DNA from: JBDRGC01 sp043818215
Lineage (GTDB): Bacteria > Chloroflexota > Anaerolineae > Anaerolineales > UBA11858
Reading direction: 5' to 3'
Assembly: GCA_043818215.1 (NCBI GenBank)
Contig: JBDRGC010000230.1
Location: 1 to 6,756, forward strand
Length of the DNA stretch: 6,756 bases
Shown: one piece after another, positions 5,843 through 6,756 of the stretch
How the letters are laid out: each line of letters begins with the position of its first letter
Numbering within the stretch: position 1 is the first letter of the stretch
Notes under the pieces: generated by a model
What the model was told of the DNA's origin: nothing
Database searches by the model: none
The model's input: the letters and a program-made list of their open reading frames with translations, nothing else
Program-made: the position numbers and the translations under genes

Positions 5843-6072
5843 GCTTCGTAGAGACGTTCTGTGTCGGCCAAAGCATCCCCTCCCCAAGCAACAAGCCCTA
5901 CCAGTCCTTTCAATTGGTGAGCGGGAACTGTTTTTGCCAGTAGCTTCTGGGGTACTTTGCGTTCAGTTTGTCTGCGTTGTTGCAGAAAAAGCACAAAATC
6001 CAACACCTCACCCAGGTGATCAGCTGGCAATTCGTCCAAAGCATCGATGATTATATCTTTTGTAATATCCAT
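5839..6072 (-). CDS. Antitoxin of the PIN-domain pair (DUF2281-like)
   Basis: A 77-residue protein from ATG 6070-6072, preceded by GGAG 6 bases upstream; an in-frame TTG at 6084 lies next to that ribosome site and is less likely. The N-terminal half, DIIIDALDELPADHLGEVLDFVLFLQQR, is the helix-Leu-Pro-helix pattern of DUF2281-type antitoxins. The C-terminal VGLVAWGGDALADTERLYEA matches the short tail (GGDALxDxExxY) commonly seen in antitoxins beside PIN toxins and is probably the toxin-binding arm. Its stop overlaps the toxin start as ATGA, giving coupled translation. A TATAAT lies upstream. The family call is by pattern recognition only. Confidence 0.75.
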   Translation of the reverse strand: MDITKDIIIDALDELPADHLGEVLDFVLFLQQRRQTERKVPQKLLAKTVPAHQLKGLVGLVAWGGDALADTERLYEA

Positions 6073-6101
6073 GGCTGGCTCCAAACATTGATTTCGCCCC
6101 T

Positions 6102-6107
6102 ATTATA
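6102..6107 (-). promoter_or_regulatory. Likely -10 box of the PIN toxin-antitoxin operon
   Basis: The minus strand reads TATAAT, 29 bases before ATG 6072, giving a short leader. The hexamer 17 bases further upstream reads TAAATC, not a recognisable -35. It is the only good promoter candidate between the protease remnant and the sugar block, so this operon may also drive the genes down to 4371. Confidence 0.45.
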
Positions 6108-6170
6108 TCTCAACCGGCGCTGAGGATTTAGAGCGAACGTCGGTTTCGCGGAGCATCCCTGTGGGAGAGT

Positions 6171-6191
6171 AAAGCGGGGCGCTTTTCCCGC
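6171..6191 (-). terminator. Weak terminator-like hairpin
   Basis: Arms GCGGG (6174-6178) and CCCGC (6187-6191) with an 8-base loop are followed, on the minus strand, by only three T residues. It could end transcription arriving from the protease remnant. The stem is short and the T-run poor. The rest of 6073-6238 holds the TATAAT box and a short repeat, and no gene. Confidence 0.25.
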
Positions 6192-6197
6192 CGTATA

Positions 6198-6223
6198 CTT
6201 CGATAAACTCAGCACAAGTCGAA
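6198..6223. repeat. Short dispersed repeat of the CTTCGA-AACTCAGCACAAG type
   Basis: The minus strand carries ACTTGTGCTGAGTTTATCGA, the motif of a small dispersed element that I recognise from many genomes, whose translations contain LSLSKY (that string occurs in an open shadow frame here). Short inverted ends CTTCGA (6198-6203) and TCGAA (6219-6223) flank it. Only one copy is in the window, so its repeat status rests on recognition. Confidence 0.4.
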
Positions 6224-6238
6224 ACCAAGGGAGCGGGT

Positions 6239-6595
6239 TCACGGAACAGGCATCCAATCCGCCCCCCGGCCCCCAATTCTGGGGGAGTCGACGGTTCCCC
6301 CCAAAATTGGGGGGTTAGGGGGGCGTTGGGGGGTTAGGGGGGCGAACTGTGCAGGCCGCGGGCGACCCGATGACGGGCCTTGGATCCGAAATTCGCCCCC
6401 CGAGTTAATGCTTCTGGCATGAATCTGTGGATTTGCGGGGGCATACGAAAACTCGAGCGGAATAATGGTAAAGTCTGCTCCACTATCAATAATCGCAGTG
6501 AATGGCCCATGCCAATCATCTAAAGCCGGCGCAGACAAAACCACATCGAATACTGGCACTGGAGGGGAAATCGACGATGAATATGGCCGAATCAC
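6239..6595 (-). pseudogene. Retropepsin-like aspartic protease, C-terminal half replaced by a repeat
   Basis: The first 60 or so residues match small bacterial retropepsin-like proteases: an N-terminal strand region (PPVPVFDVVL, 11-20), then AIIDSGADFTIIPLEF with the catalytic motif Asp-Ser-Gly-Ala at 37-40. These proteins work as dimers contributing one Asp each. Family members continue to about 120-140 residues through a flap and a final LLG-type strand; here family resemblance ends near residue 63 (about 6406), and the rest is translated G-rich repeat (PLTPQRPPNPP, GGTVDSPRIGG) up to TGA 6239-6241. A functional dimer is unlikely. The start is GTG 6593-6595, with GGAG 8 bases upstream (6604-6607), and overlaps the stop of the preceding ORF as GTGA. 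No displaced C-terminal half is visible in 6073-6260. Confidence 0.72.
6260..6401. repeat. G-rich hairpin repeat with a four-tract G6 motif
   Basis: It contains two hairpins (6270-6285, stem CCCCCA/TGGGGG; 6297-6314, 8-bp stem CCCCCCAA/TTGGGGGG), then two perfect tandem copies of the 19-mer TTGGGGGGTTAGGGGGGCG at 6307-6325 and 6326-6344. A 10-bp inverted pair GGGGGGCGAA (6337-6346) and TTCGCCCCCC (6392-6401) encloses 45 bases of further insert. The limits are set by the loss of protease homology on the right and are approximate on the left. It shares the TTGGGGG(G)TTAGG core with the repeat at 60-207, so both may belong to one family. Confidence 0.7.
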
Positions 6596-6756
6596 CTTAT
6601 GTTCTCCAGTAATCGCGGGCTACGTACCATGATGGTCTGGCGCGCTTCTTGAAGAACAGGCATAATCAATACAGGTTCCTTTCCATACCGCTTACGAACC
6701 CTTTGCCATAACCCCCCACTATCTTCATCATGATCCACCACTTCTCCTTGATACAT
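6592..6756 (-). CDS. Small hypothetical protein upstream of the protease
   Basis: A 54-codon frame beginning with ATG exactly at the window edge (6754-6756) and ending TGA 6592-6594, which overlaps the protease GTG start. This points to co-translation with the protease. The product is charged (VDHDEDSGGLWQRVRKRYG near the front; VLQEARQTIMVRSPRLLENIR at the end) with no membrane segment or motif I recognise. The true start could lie upstream outside the window. By position it is the partner of the retropepsin-like gene; its function is unknown. Confidence 0.55.
   Translation of the reverse strand: MYQGEVVDHDEDSGGLWQRVRKRYGKEPVLIMPVLQEARQTIMVRSPRLLENIR

Noticed and set aside
5843..5887. Longer PIN toxin start at 5887
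   Set aside because: The extra residues lie wholly inside the antitoxin gene, and ATG 5842 has the typical ATGA overlap.
6051..6257. 68-codon minus-strand frame containing LSLSKY
   Set aside because: It is translation of a dispersed short repeat and promoter region, overlapping the antitoxin start in another frame.

Overview
The window looks like a piece of a free-living environmental bacterium, plausibly a Chloroflexota-type genome. I infer this from the toxin-antitoxin pairs, the G-rich palindromic filler repeats and the style of the sugar genes; no sequence here proves the phylum. Every gene I can support reads on the minus strand, so the biological order runs from high to low coordinates. 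Base composition shifts inside the window: for example, 22 of 60 bases are G/C at 3061-3120 and 40 of 60 at 421-480. The polysaccharide block is therefore clearly more AT-rich than the oxidoreductase, as is often seen for transferred surface-sugar genes.

Layout from the right edge: a 54-codon hypothetical ORF overlaps a retropepsin-like aspartic protease whose C-terminal half is replaced by a G-rich repeat (6592-6756, 6239-6595). After a short spacer with a TATAAT box comes a toxin-antitoxin pair, a DUF2281-like antitoxin and a PIN-domain toxin overlapping by ATGA (5839-6072, 5453-5842). Twelve bases later a nucleotide-sugar block begins: a DegT/DnrJ-family protein that has lost its PLP lysine and carries a frameshift (4371-5440); an 84-bp palindromic MITE-like repeat (4219-4302); a long ORF joining the membrane and Rossmann part of a FlaA1/CapD-type dehydratase to a complete DegT aminotransferase (2285-4192); and a remnant that joins the start of a bacterial sugar transferase to the end of a short-chain dehydrogenase (1564-2250). 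A second toxin-antitoxin pair follows, an AbrB/DUF104-like antitoxin and a PemK/MazF toxin overlapping by GTGA (1244-1519, 870-1247). The left end holds a Gfo/Idh/MocA oxidoreductase interrupted by a double-hairpin repeat, with its reading resuming on the far side (1-838).

The families present (4,6-dehydratase front half, aminotransferases, sugar transferase, Gfo/Idh/MocA and SDR oxidoreductases) are those that make an amino-deoxy sugar and load it on a lipid carrier for O-antigen, capsule or glycoprotein synthesis. Here most of that pathway is broken. The 635-residue membrane-aminotransferase fusion is the only long intact frame. The two complete-looking toxin-antitoxin operons flank the decayed block. 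At least four different short repeats lie in or beside the broken genes, so the best single description is a degenerating sugar island shaped by small-repeat insertion and in-frame deletion fusions. A chimeric or error-containing assembly is the main alternative.
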